Source: Locusta migratoria
Lineage: Eukaryota > Arthropoda > Insecta > Orthoptera > Acrididae
NCBI GenBank assembly: GCA_026315105.1
Contig: JAOYRU010002293.1
Location: 1 to 64,000 of the forward strand
Direction: 5' to 3'
Length of the DNA: 64,000 nucleotides
Under the pieces are notes generated by a model. That model made no database searches and was not told the DNA's origin. It was given only the letters and a program-made list of their open reading frames with translations. The position numbers and the translations under genes are program-made. This document shows, in pieces, positions 46,854-56,487 of the stretch (the stretch's first letter is position 1; every line of letters starts with the position of its first letter).

Positions 46854-48136
46854 AGACTTACCTCTTCAATGGCTACTGCTGGAGCCGGGGTGAGCCAGGC
46901 GCTCAATTGACCCTGGAGATCCAGGTCAAGTCGATGCAAGCGACCTACGCGATGGGAAATCCAGGCTGGCAGAGCGGCTTGGGCCTCGATAACAGCCTGG
47001 CCAATATCGACCTCCAAAACCTGATGCTGGAACGCACCGCCAGGCAGAATGTCCTTGCCTTGCAGACGCAGAACCCGACCGTCTCGGCTCACCAGACTGG
47101 CCAACAGGTTCGAACTATCAGGATCCGTACACTCATGGCAGAAGGTCGAGGCGACAGGATCGATTCGCTGCCGCTGAGGGTTATCCAAAAACAATCGGGC
47201 CATTTCGCGCAAATGGGTGATGTGCGTCGAGATGCGTTCGGGCAGGACACGCCCTAACTCGAACCGCTGCGTGCTCAACACCGCCATGTGCTGCTCCACC
47301 GCGTTCAGCACGTCGTAGGCGGCATCCTGCACTTGAAAAAACAGAGCGCCATAATGCAAGTCGTTCCAGTGTTCGGGATCGATTTCATCGGGTCGCTCGG
47401 CCCAATCGAACACGGCTTCCGGTTTGGCGTGACGAGCCCGTACCCAGCCACGTATGGCTGCACGTCGCAAGCCACCGCTAGCTGGCGAGAGCTCCGCATC
47501 GATGCGGCGAGACAACAGCGCACGGGCCTGTGCGGGTAATACTTGCAGAGGCGAGAGCAGCCCGGAAACGGGGGCTTTCAACCTATCTACAGAATCGCCT
47601 CGTTGTGCCCACTGCGCCAACTCCTCTAACAGCGCTCCGTCATCCCCACAGCAAGCGTTAACGAATTCATGACCAAAGGCCGTGCAGGCAAAGGCATTAA
47701 ATCGCTCACCCTGCGCGCGCACCAGCCCCAGGGCCAACAATGCCTGGCCGGTCCCCATTCGCATCGGTTGGCTGACATAGAACCCTGGCTTGCACAGTGT
47801 CTTGAAGTTGAAATTCGCCTTGCCGCGCAGTTTTTCCGAACCCCGCACCCGGGCATCACCCTGGCCATTGTTCTGTTTGAGCGCGTAGTAGCAGCCCAAC
47901 GCTTCAATGGCATTGGCCGCGTCAATATTCGAGACATTCGATTTGCGCTCGCGCAACTTCTGCGCGAGTGCGATACCCAGCATCGCCAAGAACAGCTGTT
48001 TGGCGTACCACACGCCGCCCATGCCAGGGACAGCGCGCTCGTTGTACTCACGCACTGCGGCGCCAATATCAAGCGTGCGGGTGCGTCTCTCGCCATCCAA
48101 TTGCTCAGGACCAGAGAGTCCCCAGGTCATGCTCAT
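46850..48136 (-). CDS. Unknown 428-aa first gene of helicase/PLD operon
   Basis: ATG 48136 with GGAAGCC upstream. N-terminal region with FLAMLGIALAQKLR, NAIEALGCYYALKQN and helix-rich segments; a CHEC pair at about 340 hints at a metal site but lacks a partner pair. No domain recognised. The 4-bp overlap with the PLD gene shows it is part of the same system, perhaps the target-sensing or adaptor subunit. Confidence 0.75.
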   Translation of the reverse strand: MSMTWGLSGPEQLDGERRTRTLDIGAAVREYNERAVPGMGGVWYAKQLFLAMLGIALAQKLRERKSNVSNIDAANAIEALGCYYALKQNNGQGDARVRGSEKLRGKANFNFKTLCKPGFYVSQPMRMGTGQALLALGLVRAQGERFNAFACTAFGHEFVNACCGDDGALLEELAQWAQRGDSVDRLKAPVSGLLSPLQVLPAQARALLSRRIDAELSPASGGLRRAAIRGWVRARHAKPEAVFDWAERPDEIDPEHWNDLHYGALFFQVQDAAYDVLNAVEQHMAVLSTQRFELGRVLPERISTHITHLREMARLFLDNPQRQRIDPVASTFCHECTDPDSSNLLASLVSRDGRVLRLQGKDILPGGAFQHQVLEVDIGQAVIEAQAALPAWISHRVGRLHRLDLDLQGQLSAWLTPAPAVAIEEVSL

Positions 48137-48565
48137 AAAAGGCTTCCTTTGCGTTTGCAGCGAGTCAGCATGTGGGCTAGCGCATGGCCATTAAAGGTAG
48201 CAAAATGCCATAATCTCGTCCACGTCGGCTTCGCAGGGAACTTCATGATCGACCTTGCAAGTCCCAACTAAAGCTTGTCTGCCCCATGCCGATATCGTGC
48301 AGTAGATCTCTCGCAGGCACTCACGCCTACACGCACAAGGAAGTTGCGAATGTCTGTGGCCATTCTGATTTATCCACGCCTCATCTCTCTTCTCGTACCC
48401 CGCTGCCCTGTCGCTGAACGACTGGCCACAACCCGGCTGACTTCGCGGTGAGTACTACACACCGCGGCTCATACGATCCAGAGGTCGCGCGCGACACAAT
48501 ATGTCGTGGGCATGTTCGACATTTACTCGTCTTGTTTTACCTCTGAACCAGCGAGAGATATTCCC
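48137..48565. other. 429-bp divergent control region between the two defence-like blocks
   Basis: Holds the CGACA-N5-TGTCG palindrome (48492-48506, listed separately) and a second inverted repeat CGCGGTG-N9-CACCGCG at 48444-48466. Promoters for the leftward helicase operon and the rightward dynamin operon must lie here. No gene seen. Confidence 0.55.
48492..48506. promoter_or_regulatory. Palindromic operator CGACA-N5-TGTCG, copy 1
   Basis: Perfect 5+5 arms with spacer CAATA, 60 bp before the ATG at 48566. One of four exact copies in this island. Confidence 0.6.
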
Positions 48566-48988
48566 ATGCATGAGTCCTTCTATCCGTCGCAGAAACGCTC
48601 GAAGCAGCCCACCTTGTTCCTGGCCATCGACATGTGGGGGATTGAAGGTGAGTACGCCGACGGAAACTGGCATGTCCTGCTACACAGATTCGCTCTGGAC
48701 TGGAGCAAGAAACATCCAGACCAGGCAACGGCGACGCTATGGTCAAGCGTTCAACCCTGCAGCCTTTTTGCCAATGGATCGTCTTGCTACGTCTCCGGCA
48801 GCTCCAGGTTGCCCGATGCGTTTTATCAGCAACTGGAGAGCTTTCTATGCTCAGAGTTCGGTAACTGCGCCCGTATTGGTGGAGAAATCCAGGTCAATCC
48901 GGATGAGTGGCGGGTGTACCTGCACTTTGAGAACGGCGCAGTCTGGGAGAAATACAACGGCTATGAATGGAGGGAGCTTAAGTTGTGA
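48566..48988 (+). CDS. Unknown protein at head of dynamin operon
   Basis: 140 aa from ATG 48566 (GAGAG upstream). In-frame GTG 48506 and ATG 48512 would overlap the operator, so I prefer 48566. The chain has LFLAIDMWGIEGEY, WHVLLHRFALDW and ends WRVYLHFENGAVWEKYNGYEW, an alpha/beta look rich in Trp. No family recognised. It ends 72 bp before the first dynamin gene. Confidence 0.65.
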   Translation: MHESFYPSQKRSKQPTLFLAIDMWGIEGEYADGNWHVLLHRFALDWSKKHPDQATATLWSSVQPCSLFANGSSCYVSGSSRLPDAFYQQLESFLCSEFGNCARIGGEIQVNPDEWRVYLHFENGAVWEKYNGYEWRELKL

Positions 48989-49059
48989 AACGACTGGAGC
49001 CCCTCACCCACAACGATGTCCATAAACTTTTTTGATATACGCAAGGATTCGTACCGATC

Positions 49060-50817
49060 ATGTTGAAAACTCAAAGCACTTACCTCAACTATCTGAAATC
49101 CATTTTGCCGCTCATTGTAGAAACCTCGATCCAGCCCGATGAGGTGACGCGGCTGCAGAACGATATCGAACATACCGAACTGCTAGTCCCCGTCATTGGT
49201 GCGTTCAGCGCGGGCAAGAGCAGCTTGCTGAATGCTTTTCTTGGGGAAAACGTCCTGGGTATTGGCCTGACTCCCGAAACCGAGTTGGCCACTGAGTTGC
49301 GCTACAGCAATGACCCGCATCTCCTGGCCATTCGCCTGGATGGCAGCAGTGAACGCCTGGACGTCAGCGCTCTTGCCGGTATCAAGACACGCGCCAACGA
49401 ATTCACTCACCTTCAGTTGTACCTGGATAACCCGCGACTCAAAGCTTCGCCCTCGCTGGTGCTGGTTGATATGCCGGGCTTCGGCTCCTCATTGGCCAAC
49501 CACAACAAAGCGATCGCGTATTACCTGCCCCGTGGCGTGCACTTCATCGTGGTGACCAGCGTGGAAGACGGCAACATCACTCAGTCGATGTTGCGTCAAC
49601 TGGATGACCTGCTGACTTACGAGCGGGATTTCACCTTTCTGCTGAACAAGACCAACCTGCGTTCAGACGAACAAGTACAGGACGTGGCGGATCTGATGGA
49701 TGAACAGATCAGGATCAACTTCGTCGATAGCCGCCCCCTGATACGCGTGGGGCTCAACGCGGATGTCCGCTTCGAGGAAGTCCTGACCCATCTTAATCCG
49801 GAACAGATCATCCGACAGTTGTTCGAGGATCGCCTGAAGGACGTGACCCACTCGCTGCTCAACCAGATCAACCTGTCAATTGCATCGCTGAAGAAAAGCA
49901 AAGCCGAAAACGAACACACCCTGAGCGAGTTAGCCAACGGCATACGGCAGATAGCACGCAAGCGAGATAACCTTCTCGAAGACTTGCGCGACCAACAGTT
50001 GGACCGGACCGTGGAGCATTGCCTGAGCGCCGTCGGTCATGAGTTGGACAATGTGCAATCGGAGCTGGTCAGTGCAGGCCTGGCGAGAAACCAGGAAGGT
50101 TTTTCGCGCATAGTTTCCGAAGTCGTCCGCGGCACCATGACGCGCACGATCAAGGATCAGATGGACAATCTCAGCCGCACGGTGGTCGCCGACTTTGCCC
50201 AGGCAATCGGTGAGCTGGGCCAGGACATGGGGCAGTTTGACAATGAACAAAACTGGCTCGGCCAGATCACGGACAAAATCAGCCGCACACTGGAAAAAAC
50301 CGAGCAAGCCTTGGGGCACTGGAATGGCTCCCTGGCAGAGCGTAACGCCCGCGAGCTCGAACAATTGAAAAAAGAGACCGGCTGGGAGGATGGCAAGCCA
50401 CTTCCCCGTGTGACGTACCAGAGATTAGCCACAGTGCTGGCTGTCACCACCTCGATAGTCAACCCGGTGATTGAGCTGGCAATCATTTTCCTGCCGAACA
50501 TCCTCGAGTTTTTCAACGAGGGTCGACAACGCGAGCAACTGCGCCAAAAGGTGATCAACGAGGTAATTCCGTCGGTCAAGCGTGAAATGCGCGAGCGCCT
50601 ACGCACGCTGCTCAATGAGCAGATGGACGCCATGGTCAGCCAGATCAGCAGTGAATTCGAGCGCGAGATCGCGCAAAAGCAAACATTGATCGACCAAATG
50701 ACCGCCACGCGTCACGACGATACCGCCGCCGCAGAACAGCAGATCGAGCTGTTGACGCGCGCCCGCGAACAGCTACAGGTGCTGGCCAAAAAAGCCCTCT
50801 ACGAGGTGCAATCATGA
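49060..50817 (+). CDS. Dynamin-like GTPase A
   Basis: 585 aa. GTPase motifs: G1 GAFSAGKS (47-54), G3 DMPG (137-140), G4 NKTN (196-199). A helical stalk follows, then a hydrophobic segment at about 456-486 (VIELAIIFLPNILEFF) that could serve as a membrane paddle, and a charged C-terminal helix. This is the bacterial dynamin-like (BDLP/LeoA-type) arrangement for binding and remodelling membranes. Overlaps GTPase B by 4 bp. Confidence 0.87.
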   Translation: MLKTQSTYLNYLKSILPLIVETSIQPDEVTRLQNDIEHTELLVPVIGAFSAGKSSLLNAFLGENVLGIGLTPETELATELRYSNDPHLLAIRLDGSSERLDVSALAGIKTRANEFTHLQLYLDNPRLKASPSLVLVDMPGFGSSLANHNKAIAYYLPRGVHFIVVTSVEDGNITQSMLRQLDDLLTYERDFTFLLNKTNLRSDEQVQDVADLMDEQIRINFVDSRPLIRVGLNADVRFEEVLTHLNPEQIIRQLFEDRLKDVTHSLLNQINLSIASLKKSKAENEHTLSELANGIRQIARKRDNLLEDLRDQQLDRTVEHCLSAVGHELDNVQSELVSAGLARNQEGFSRIVSEVVRGTMTRTIKDQMDNLSRTVVADFAQAIGELGQDMGQFDNEQNWLGQITDKISRTLEKTEQALGHWNGSLAERNARELEQLKKETGWEDGKPLPRVTYQRLATVLAVTTSIVNPVIELAIIFLPNILEFFNEGRQREQLRQKVINEVIPSVKREMRERLRTLLNEQMDAMVSQISSEFEREIAQKQTLIDQMTATRHDDTAAAEQQIELLTRAREQLQVLAKKALYEVQS

Positions 50818-53051
50818 ACCCGCAACATGTTCTTGAACTGAATCAACGCCTCCATCTCTGGATGCAGAACTATAACTCGGAGCTGGCAAAAGACCTGGCG
50901 CCGCTGTTGCGTAAGCATGCCATTGACAGGCCTGAAGAACTGAGCAAAGCCTTCGACGAACTGGTCGAGGAGAACCGCCTGCTGCAGATCGGCGTCGTGG
51001 GACGCGTCAAGGCTGGGAAATCGTCGCTGCTCAATGCCCTGGTCTTCGACGGCCACGCAATTCTCCCCAAGGCCGCGACACCCATGACCGCCGCGCTGAC
51101 CACCTTGACCTACGGCGACACGTTCAGTGCCAACGTGGAGTTCTACACGGCGGCGGATCGAGACAACATCCAGCAGGACGCCCAACGCTATGAACAGCGA
51201 TACCAGGAACAAAAATCCAAGGCCCTGGAAGCCTTGCGCCAGCGGCGCCAGCGCAGCGGCCACCTGATCGAAGACGAGGGGTTTTACAGCGACGTCGAGA
51301 AGAGCGCGCGGCGTGCGCTGATGGGCGAACATACGCTGGTGGCGGCTCACGAGCAGTGGCAACACATCCGCCAATCCAACGTCGATCTTGGCGCACTCGA
51401 AAGCATACGCAGCTTACATGCGCCGGACGCCGCCGCCCTGGCGGTGCTACTGAGCGATTATGTCGCAGTGGGCGGCAATTACATGCCGCTGACCAAAAGC
51501 GTCGATATCTCCCTACCCCTGAACTCACTCCGTAACGTGCGCATCATCGACACACCGGGCCTCAACGACCCGGTGCAATCACGTGAAGAGCGCACCTCGG
51601 CTCTGCTGAAAAGCTGCGACGTGGTGTTTATCGTCAGCCCGTCCGGGCAGTTTCTCAGTGAGCAGGATATTGAGGTGATGAGCCGCATCACCAAGAAAGA
51701 AGGCGTCCAGGAGCTGATACTGATTGCTAGCCAGGTCGACAGCCAACTGTATGGCAGCGACATCCGTCAGCCAACACTTCAGGGAGCGCTCGACAAGATC
51801 ACCCAGACCCTCAGCGTGCACATGGTGGACACCTTGCAACGCTTGAAGGCCCAGCATCCGGAGATCGGCTCGACCTTCGACAACCTGATTCAAGGAGGCA
51901 ACGGTAAGGTGCTGTACACCTCTGGCATGTGCCACAGCCTATCGGTGCGATTCGACCAGCAGCAAGGCTGGGACAGTGCAGAGCAAAAAGCTTGGGATAA
52001 CCTGCGTAGCAACTACGCTGACTTTTTTACCCCGGACCATGCCGAACGCTGCCGTGGCAACCTCGACTTGCTGGCGAACACCGCCAGACTGCGAGCGGCG
52101 TTGGACACGGTGCGTACAGAGAAAGACCGGATCATCGCCACACGCCGTGACGAACTGGTGCGTGCCAAGTCGGCAGCCCTCGAAGCTTTCCGCGCCGACC
52201 TGATGGCCTTCACCCACGCCAAGGGCCAGGAAGTCCGCAACGCCGATATCGAAGACCTCAAGTCTCAGCGTCGCAAACTCGGCAGTCTGATGAAGGTCGC
52301 GAAGTTTGAACTGGACAGCATGCTGAGCAAATGCTTGACCGAGTTTCGCGAGCAACTCAAGCGCGACCTTACCCGGGATCTTGAGTCGGCCTATACCGCC
52401 TCGCGCCAGGGCGTCGCTGGTGCCACCGAAGAAACCTCCAAGACCAGGGAAGTAGTGCGCGACAGCATGACCGCCAGGTTCGCCAACTGGGCCTGGGGGG
52501 GCGGCACCGAAACCGAGCACTACAAGATCTTCAAATTGCACTGCTGCCAAGTGCGCAATGAGCTGGAAGAGTTCGCTGAAGGGTTGAGCAGTACCCTGAA
52601 GCAATCAAGTGCAATCCTGACTAAGGCATTCCGCGAAAACCTGGTACGGGAGTCGACCAGAGTCGCCCGACAGCATTTGGGGGACGAGCTCGACGCTGGG
52701 TTCGTGATCAGCACCAACGAAGCGCTGGTTGCGGGTTTCACACTGCCGGTGTTCGAACTCAAAAGCCAGGAACTGCGCAAACTCAAGACGACCAAGAGCA
52801 TTCTGCTGAACGACGAGGCGCGCCAGTTCCTCGATGACGCCAGGCATCTGCTCGATGAGCTCAAGGGCCAAGCCAAGCGTCAGATTCGGAATTTGACGGA
52901 TGATGTCACCGACAAGCTGCCACCTTCCTACGGCGATCAGTTTTTCAGCGACATGCACGAGCGTATCGCCCAGCTGGAAGCGCAGGTCGAGAACGCGCTG
53001 CTGACCCTGGACCGACTGAATCGTATGGCCCAGGAACTGGAGGCTGCATGA
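50814..53051 (+). CDS. Dynamin-like GTPase B
   Basis: 745 aa. G1 GRVKAGKS (63-70), G2-like Thr in ATPMTAAL, G3 DTPG (246-249), G4-like SQVD (306-309). A large insert (about 115-200) rich in charged helices separates G2 and G3. Long helical C-terminal half; no clear membrane span. Different subtype from its neighbours, so the three GTPases probably form hetero-oligomers, as known for paired bacterial dynamins. Overlaps both neighbours by 4 bp. Confidence 0.86.
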   Translation: MNPQHVLELNQRLHLWMQNYNSELAKDLAPLLRKHAIDRPEELSKAFDELVEENRLLQIGVVGRVKAGKSSLLNALVFDGHAILPKAATPMTAALTTLTYGDTFSANVEFYTAADRDNIQQDAQRYEQRYQEQKSKALEALRQRRQRSGHLIEDEGFYSDVEKSARRALMGEHTLVAAHEQWQHIRQSNVDLGALESIRSLHAPDAAALAVLLSDYVAVGGNYMPLTKSVDISLPLNSLRNVRIIDTPGLNDPVQSREERTSALLKSCDVVFIVSPSGQFLSEQDIEVMSRITKKEGVQELILIASQVDSQLYGSDIRQPTLQGALDKITQTLSVHMVDTLQRLKAQHPEIGSTFDNLIQGGNGKVLYTSGMCHSLSVRFDQQQGWDSAEQKAWDNLRSNYADFFTPDHAERCRGNLDLLANTARLRAALDTVRTEKDRIIATRRDELVRAKSAALEAFRADLMAFTHAKGQEVRNADIEDLKSQRRKLGSLMKVAKFELDSMLSKCLTEFREQLKRDLTRDLESAYTASRQGVAGATEETSKTREVVRDSMTARFANWAWGGGTETEHYKIFKLHCCQVRNELEEFAEGLSSTLKQSSAILTKAFRENLVRESTRVARQHLGDELDAGFVISTNEALVAGFTLPVFELKSQELRKLKTTKSILLNDEARQFLDDARHLLDELKGQAKRQIRNLTDDVTDKLPPSYGDQFFSDMHERIAQLEAQVENALLTLDRLNRMAQELEAA

Positions 53052-54976
53052 ACACCGAACTATTCGCACCGGCGTTGCTGGCGCAACTGGACAAGATCGG
53101 CCAGCTATTCGTCTGGCGGCGAAAGGCGCTGCGCGACAGTGTGCTCGAAACACTGCAGGCGGCGGATCGTAGCCATCAGGTACTGATGCTCGACTATCAG
53201 TCGACCCTGGCACGCCTGGAAGCCCTGACGGTCAAGCACGACCAACTGACCGAGCACCAGGCCAGCACCGCCGCCGAACTGAGCGACACCCACCAGACAT
53301 TGCAACGCGTACATCAGTCCCTGACCGAGGCGCTGGACCAGCAGCAACAGGACCGGGAGCAAGCGCGAGTGCGTTTTGATAACCTGTCGACACGCCATGC
53401 ACAACTGGTCCAAGAGCGCAACAGCATCGAGACTGCACGCGAAGCGCTCGAACAGGACCTACATCAGACCTGCCTGGCGCTACAAACTGAAAAAAACCGC
53501 GCAGATGAACTGACCGAGGATTGCCTAGACTTCAAGACCCGTCTCGCCACCCTGAACCTGCAACATGAACTACTGAGCGCCCGCCACGAGTCCACTGTCG
53601 CCGAGTTGGGCAAGGTGCAGCAGACGCTGGAACAATCGCGCGTCGAACTGCACGCCAGCGGCGAAGCACTGGATCTGTTGCAACAGGCGCATACCCAGGA
53701 GCTGCAGCAACACGCGCAACTGGCAAACGAGTTCCAAGTCTTGAACCAACGCCACGGCGACACTTGGACCCGCTTCCAACTGATCTCGCGCCTGCTCGCC
53801 GCACGCCCCCGCGACAGCGCTGGGCTCGCTCGTTTCAGAGATTTGCTGACGAACGACTACATGACATTTGCCGACAGTGAGTCCTCCTTGGGCGCGGAGG
53901 CCAAGGCGGTCAAGATGCTCCAGTCTATCGAGCAGGAACTGGCGTTGCTGGTAGGTTTCCCAGATGTTCACGAGCGGACGATTGTCGGGATTGTCGGGGG
54001 TTTCAGCAGCGGTAAATCAGAGTTCATCAACAGCTTTATCCGCGATCCCGAGGTGCGCCTGCCCGTCGGTTTGCAACCTGTCACTGCGATCCCTAGCTAT
54101 GTGTTGGCGACTGACCAGCGAATGATTCGCGGGTACTCGGCAAACGGCGGCCATATAGAGCTGGATGTCGCGTTCTACAAAAATATCTCCCATGCCTTTA
54201 TCAACTCGTTCAGCTTCGACTTGAAGAGCTTGATGCCCTTCATGTGCGTAGGCGTGCAGATGGCCCCGGAGTACTTCAGCAACATTTGCTTCATCGACAC
54301 ACCGGGCTACAACCCACCCGCCACTGCCGCGGAACATAGCCAGGGAGACCGGGGGACCGCTATCCAGTTCGCCCAGCAGTCCGAGGCGATCATCTGGTTG
54401 ATCGGCCTTGACGCCAACGGCACCGTACCGGTGTCCGACCTGAGCTTTATCCAGGACATCGGCGTGGACCAACGCTCGGTGTATGTCGTGCTGACCAAAG
54501 CCGACTTGCGTCCCGACGACGACATCGAGGACATCATGGATGAAGTGCAGGAAGTGTTGTTCAGCGAAGGTATCAGCGTCGTAGGGATTAGCGCTTACAG
54601 CTCCACTCTGCGTAATGAAGTTGCCTATCGGGACGTCCCGTTGTTGGAGTATTTCTCCCGTATCAACCAGCCCGGCGACGCGCGGCAACACCTTGAAGGT
54701 CGACTTCTGGAGGTGTTCACCATGTATGACGATGCTATCCAAGCGGACATCGATGGGATTCGCGCACAAAAAACTGCCGTCAACGGACTGCGGCTCGACT
54801 GTCTGGAGATCGGCGGCACGGATGTCTACGGACGGATGCTAGAGCCTATTGCCAAACTCGACCGCAAGCTGGACACAGCGCCCCAGGAAAGCTGGCTCAA
54901 GGAGTCCAGGCGGTTGCTAGAAGACTTCAGCACCGCGGTGCGCATGACCGCAGAACTACAAGAAACACAGACCTAG
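53048..54976 (+). CDS. Dynamin-like GTPase C with long coiled-coil N-terminus
   Basis: 642 aa. Residues about 45-240 are a nearly unbroken coiled coil of Gln/Leu/Glu/Arg heptads; the GTPase comes after it: G1 GGFSSGKS (317-324), G3 DTPG (417-420), G4 TKAD (483-486). A coiled coil before the G domain is unusual for dynamin-like proteins, where the stalk follows. It may tether GTPases A and B. Confidence 0.84.
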   Translation: MNTELFAPALLAQLDKIGQLFVWRRKALRDSVLETLQAADRSHQVLMLDYQSTLARLEALTVKHDQLTEHQASTAAELSDTHQTLQRVHQSLTEALDQQQQDREQARVRFDNLSTRHAQLVQERNSIETAREALEQDLHQTCLALQTEKNRADELTEDCLDFKTRLATLNLQHELLSARHESTVAELGKVQQTLEQSRVELHASGEALDLLQQAHTQELQQHAQLANEFQVLNQRHGDTWTRFQLISRLLAARPRDSAGLARFRDLLTNDYMTFADSESSLGAEAKAVKMLQSIEQELALLVGFPDVHERTIVGIVGGFSSGKSEFINSFIRDPEVRLPVGLQPVTAIPSYVLATDQRMIRGYSANGGHIELDVAFYKNISHAFINSFSFDLKSLMPFMCVGVQMAPEYFSNICFIDTPGYNPPATAAEHSQGDRGTAIQFAQQSEAIIWLIGLDANGTVPVSDLSFIQDIGVDQRSVYVVLTKADLRPDDDIEDIMDEVQEVLFSEGISVVGISAYSSTLRNEVAYRDVPLLEYFSRINQPGDARQHLEGRLLEVFTMYDDAIQADIDGIRAQKTAVNGLRLDCLEIGGTDVYGRMLEPIAKLDRKLDTAPQESWLKESRRLLEDFSTAVRMTAELQETQT

Positions 54977-55067
54977 AGGACGGTCACGAGCGCTGGGAAA
55001 AAACCGGTCGCCTCGCAACCTCTGCCACAGACCCAACACAAACTTCGACAACGCAAGCGAGCGCAAC

Positions 55068-55406
55068 ATGTCAGACAAGGCCTTTGAAAAAGAATACTCG
55101 GACGACTCATTCTGGGAAAAAGTGAAAACCTATGCAAAATCTGCAGGCGAGTCCGCGCTGGAACCAGCACTGAAAATGTACTACGCGGCAACCGACGTTG
55201 ACACCCCGACCTGGGCGAAGACCACTATCTATGGCGCCCTTGGCTACTTCATTTCGCCGATTGACGTCATCCCAGATATCACACCTATTCTAGGCTACAC
55301 CGACGACATCGGCGTGTTATGTGCAGCGTTGGCCGCGACCGCGACCCATATCAAGGCAGAGCATGTGACCAAGGCGAAGGAAACTTTGAAGCAGTGGTTT
55401 TCCTGA
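55068..55406 (+). CDS. DUF1232 (YkvA-like) membrane protein
   Basis: 112 aa. The DUF1232 core is clear: LGYFISPIDVIPDITPILGYTDD at about 62-85, split here as GYFISPIDVIPD and ILGYTDD, followed by a hydrophobic helix. YkvA-like proteins are small membrane-associated proteins of unknown activity. It lies 91 bp after GTPase C on the same strand and probably anchors or marks the membrane for the system. Confidence 0.87.
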   Translation: MSDKAFEKEYSDDSFWEKVKTYAKSAGESALEPALKMYYAATDVDTPTWAKTTIYGALGYFISPIDVIPDITPILGYTDDIGVLCAALAATATHIKAEHVTKAKETLKQWFS

Positions 55407-55536
55407 TCTGACCGTGAAGTCCTACCCCAGATATCCCTTGGGGTAAGGCTTCGGCATGAACAGATACAACCCATCAGCTTCCTGGCGTAGCCCCGATCCA
55501 TAGCTCCCCCTCCATCTTTCCTGAAGAGTCAATCTC

Positions 55537-56187
55537 ATGGATTACCAAACCCTCAAGGCGCGTCACCGACTTGAACGCGACAACCATCACGTTAACCTGA
55601 CATTGCGTGTGCACCGATCCTTGAGCTGGTTGCAACGCGCCGAACAAGCTGACGATCCGGACGGTCGCTTCGTGTTCCTATGGATTGCCTTCAACGCCGC
55701 TTACGCAACAGACATCGACGAGAACTACCGGCTATCCGAACAGGAAACCTTCCGAGCCTTTCTGCGCAAGCTTTGCGATCTGGATCGCGAACGGCAGATA
55801 GAGAAACTGGTCTGGTCCGAGTTTTCGGGAAGCATCCGCGTGTTGCTGGATAACCCATACGTTTTCCAGAGTTTCTGGGATCACCAAAACGGTAAGATTA
55901 CCGAACAACAATGGAGCGAGCGTTTCGCCGACGGCCGACGCAGAGCGCAGTCTGCCCTGGCACAACGAGATACAGCCGATGTACTCGCGGTACTTTTCAA
56001 TCGCATCTACACCTTGCGCAATCAAATCATGCATGGCGGTGCGACCTGGGATAGCAGTATCAACCGACCACAATTGCGCGATTGCGGCAAACTACTCAGC
56101 AAGCTCGTGCCTTTGATCATCCATCTGATGCTGGAAAATCCCGACACGCTCTGGGGTGATGCCTGCTATCCGGTCGTGCAGTCCTGA
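55537..56187 (+). CDS. HEPN-domain protein
   Basis: 216 aa, all helical. FVFLWIAFNAAYA (46-58) and the HEPN signature R161-NQIM-H166 in YTLRNQIMHGGATW agree with a family of HEPN proteins. Active HEPN domains with R-x4-6-H are metal-independent RNases in many toxin and defence systems; whether this one cuts RNA is inferred. It is the last gene of the dynamin block. Confidence 0.78.
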   Translation: MDYQTLKARHRLERDNHHVNLTLRVHRSLSWLQRAEQADDPDGRFVFLWIAFNAAYATDIDENYRLSEQETFRAFLRKLCDLDRERQIEKLVWSEFSGSIRVLLDNPYVFQSFWDHQNGKITEQQWSERFADGRRRAQSALAQRDTADVLAVLFNRIYTLRNQIMHGGATWDSSINRPQLRDCGKLLSKLVPLIIHLMLENPDTLWGDACYPVVQS

Positions 56188-56200
56188 GTGTCAGGGTTAT

Positions 56201-56332
56201 TCAATCCCTGCCACTGGCGGCCTTGCGCCAGACATCGTTCTCTCGCTCCATCTGCTTGTACTTCTGGTAAAGATCAAAGCTCTTTTTGAGTACCACGACC
56301 AAACCCACAGATGCTAGTACGTTCTTTAGCAT
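56201..56332 (-). CDS. Tiny single-pass membrane protein, copy 1
   Basis: 43 aa on the strand opposite to the dynamin and AAA genes. Begins MLKNVLASVGLVVVLKKSFDLYQKY; one N-terminal hydrophobic span (4-15), then a charged amphipathic helix (KQMERENDVW). GAGAG five bases upstream of ATG. Residue-by-residue resemblance to the 39-aa protein at 60006-60125 shows that both are genuine genes. Divergent from the AAA gene with the shared operator between. Confidence 0.65.
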   Translation of the reverse strand: MLKNVLASVGLVVVLKKSFDLYQKYKQMERENDVWRKAASGRD

Positions 56333-56381
56333 CGCCGCTCTCTCTGGTTCATTTTGTGGATTTCAGATTAAGACTCAGGAA

Positions 56382-56396
56382 CGACAGATTGTGTCG
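56382..56396. promoter_or_regulatory. Palindromic operator CGACA-N5-TGTCG, copy 2
   Basis: Spacer GATTG. Lies between the divergent tiny-membrane-protein gene (50 bp away) and the double-AAA gene (92 bp away). Confidence 0.65.
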
Positions 56397-56487
56397 GGCC
56401 GGAATCTTCACTGCCCTCAGCTACCACGACACATTCTGACCACCCCTCAGCCCATCCTGTCATCTCCACAGCATCAGGACATTCAGC

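Noticed and set aside
42238..48136. DISARM, BREX or Dpd system
   Set aside because: No methyltransferase, DrmA/B, BrxC/PglZ or 7-deazaguanine genes are present; only a helicase and PLD protein are shared themes.
48455..48673. 72-codon minus-strand frame in the divergent control region
   Set aside because: Overlaps the head gene of the dynamin operon and the operator; no ribosome-binding site.
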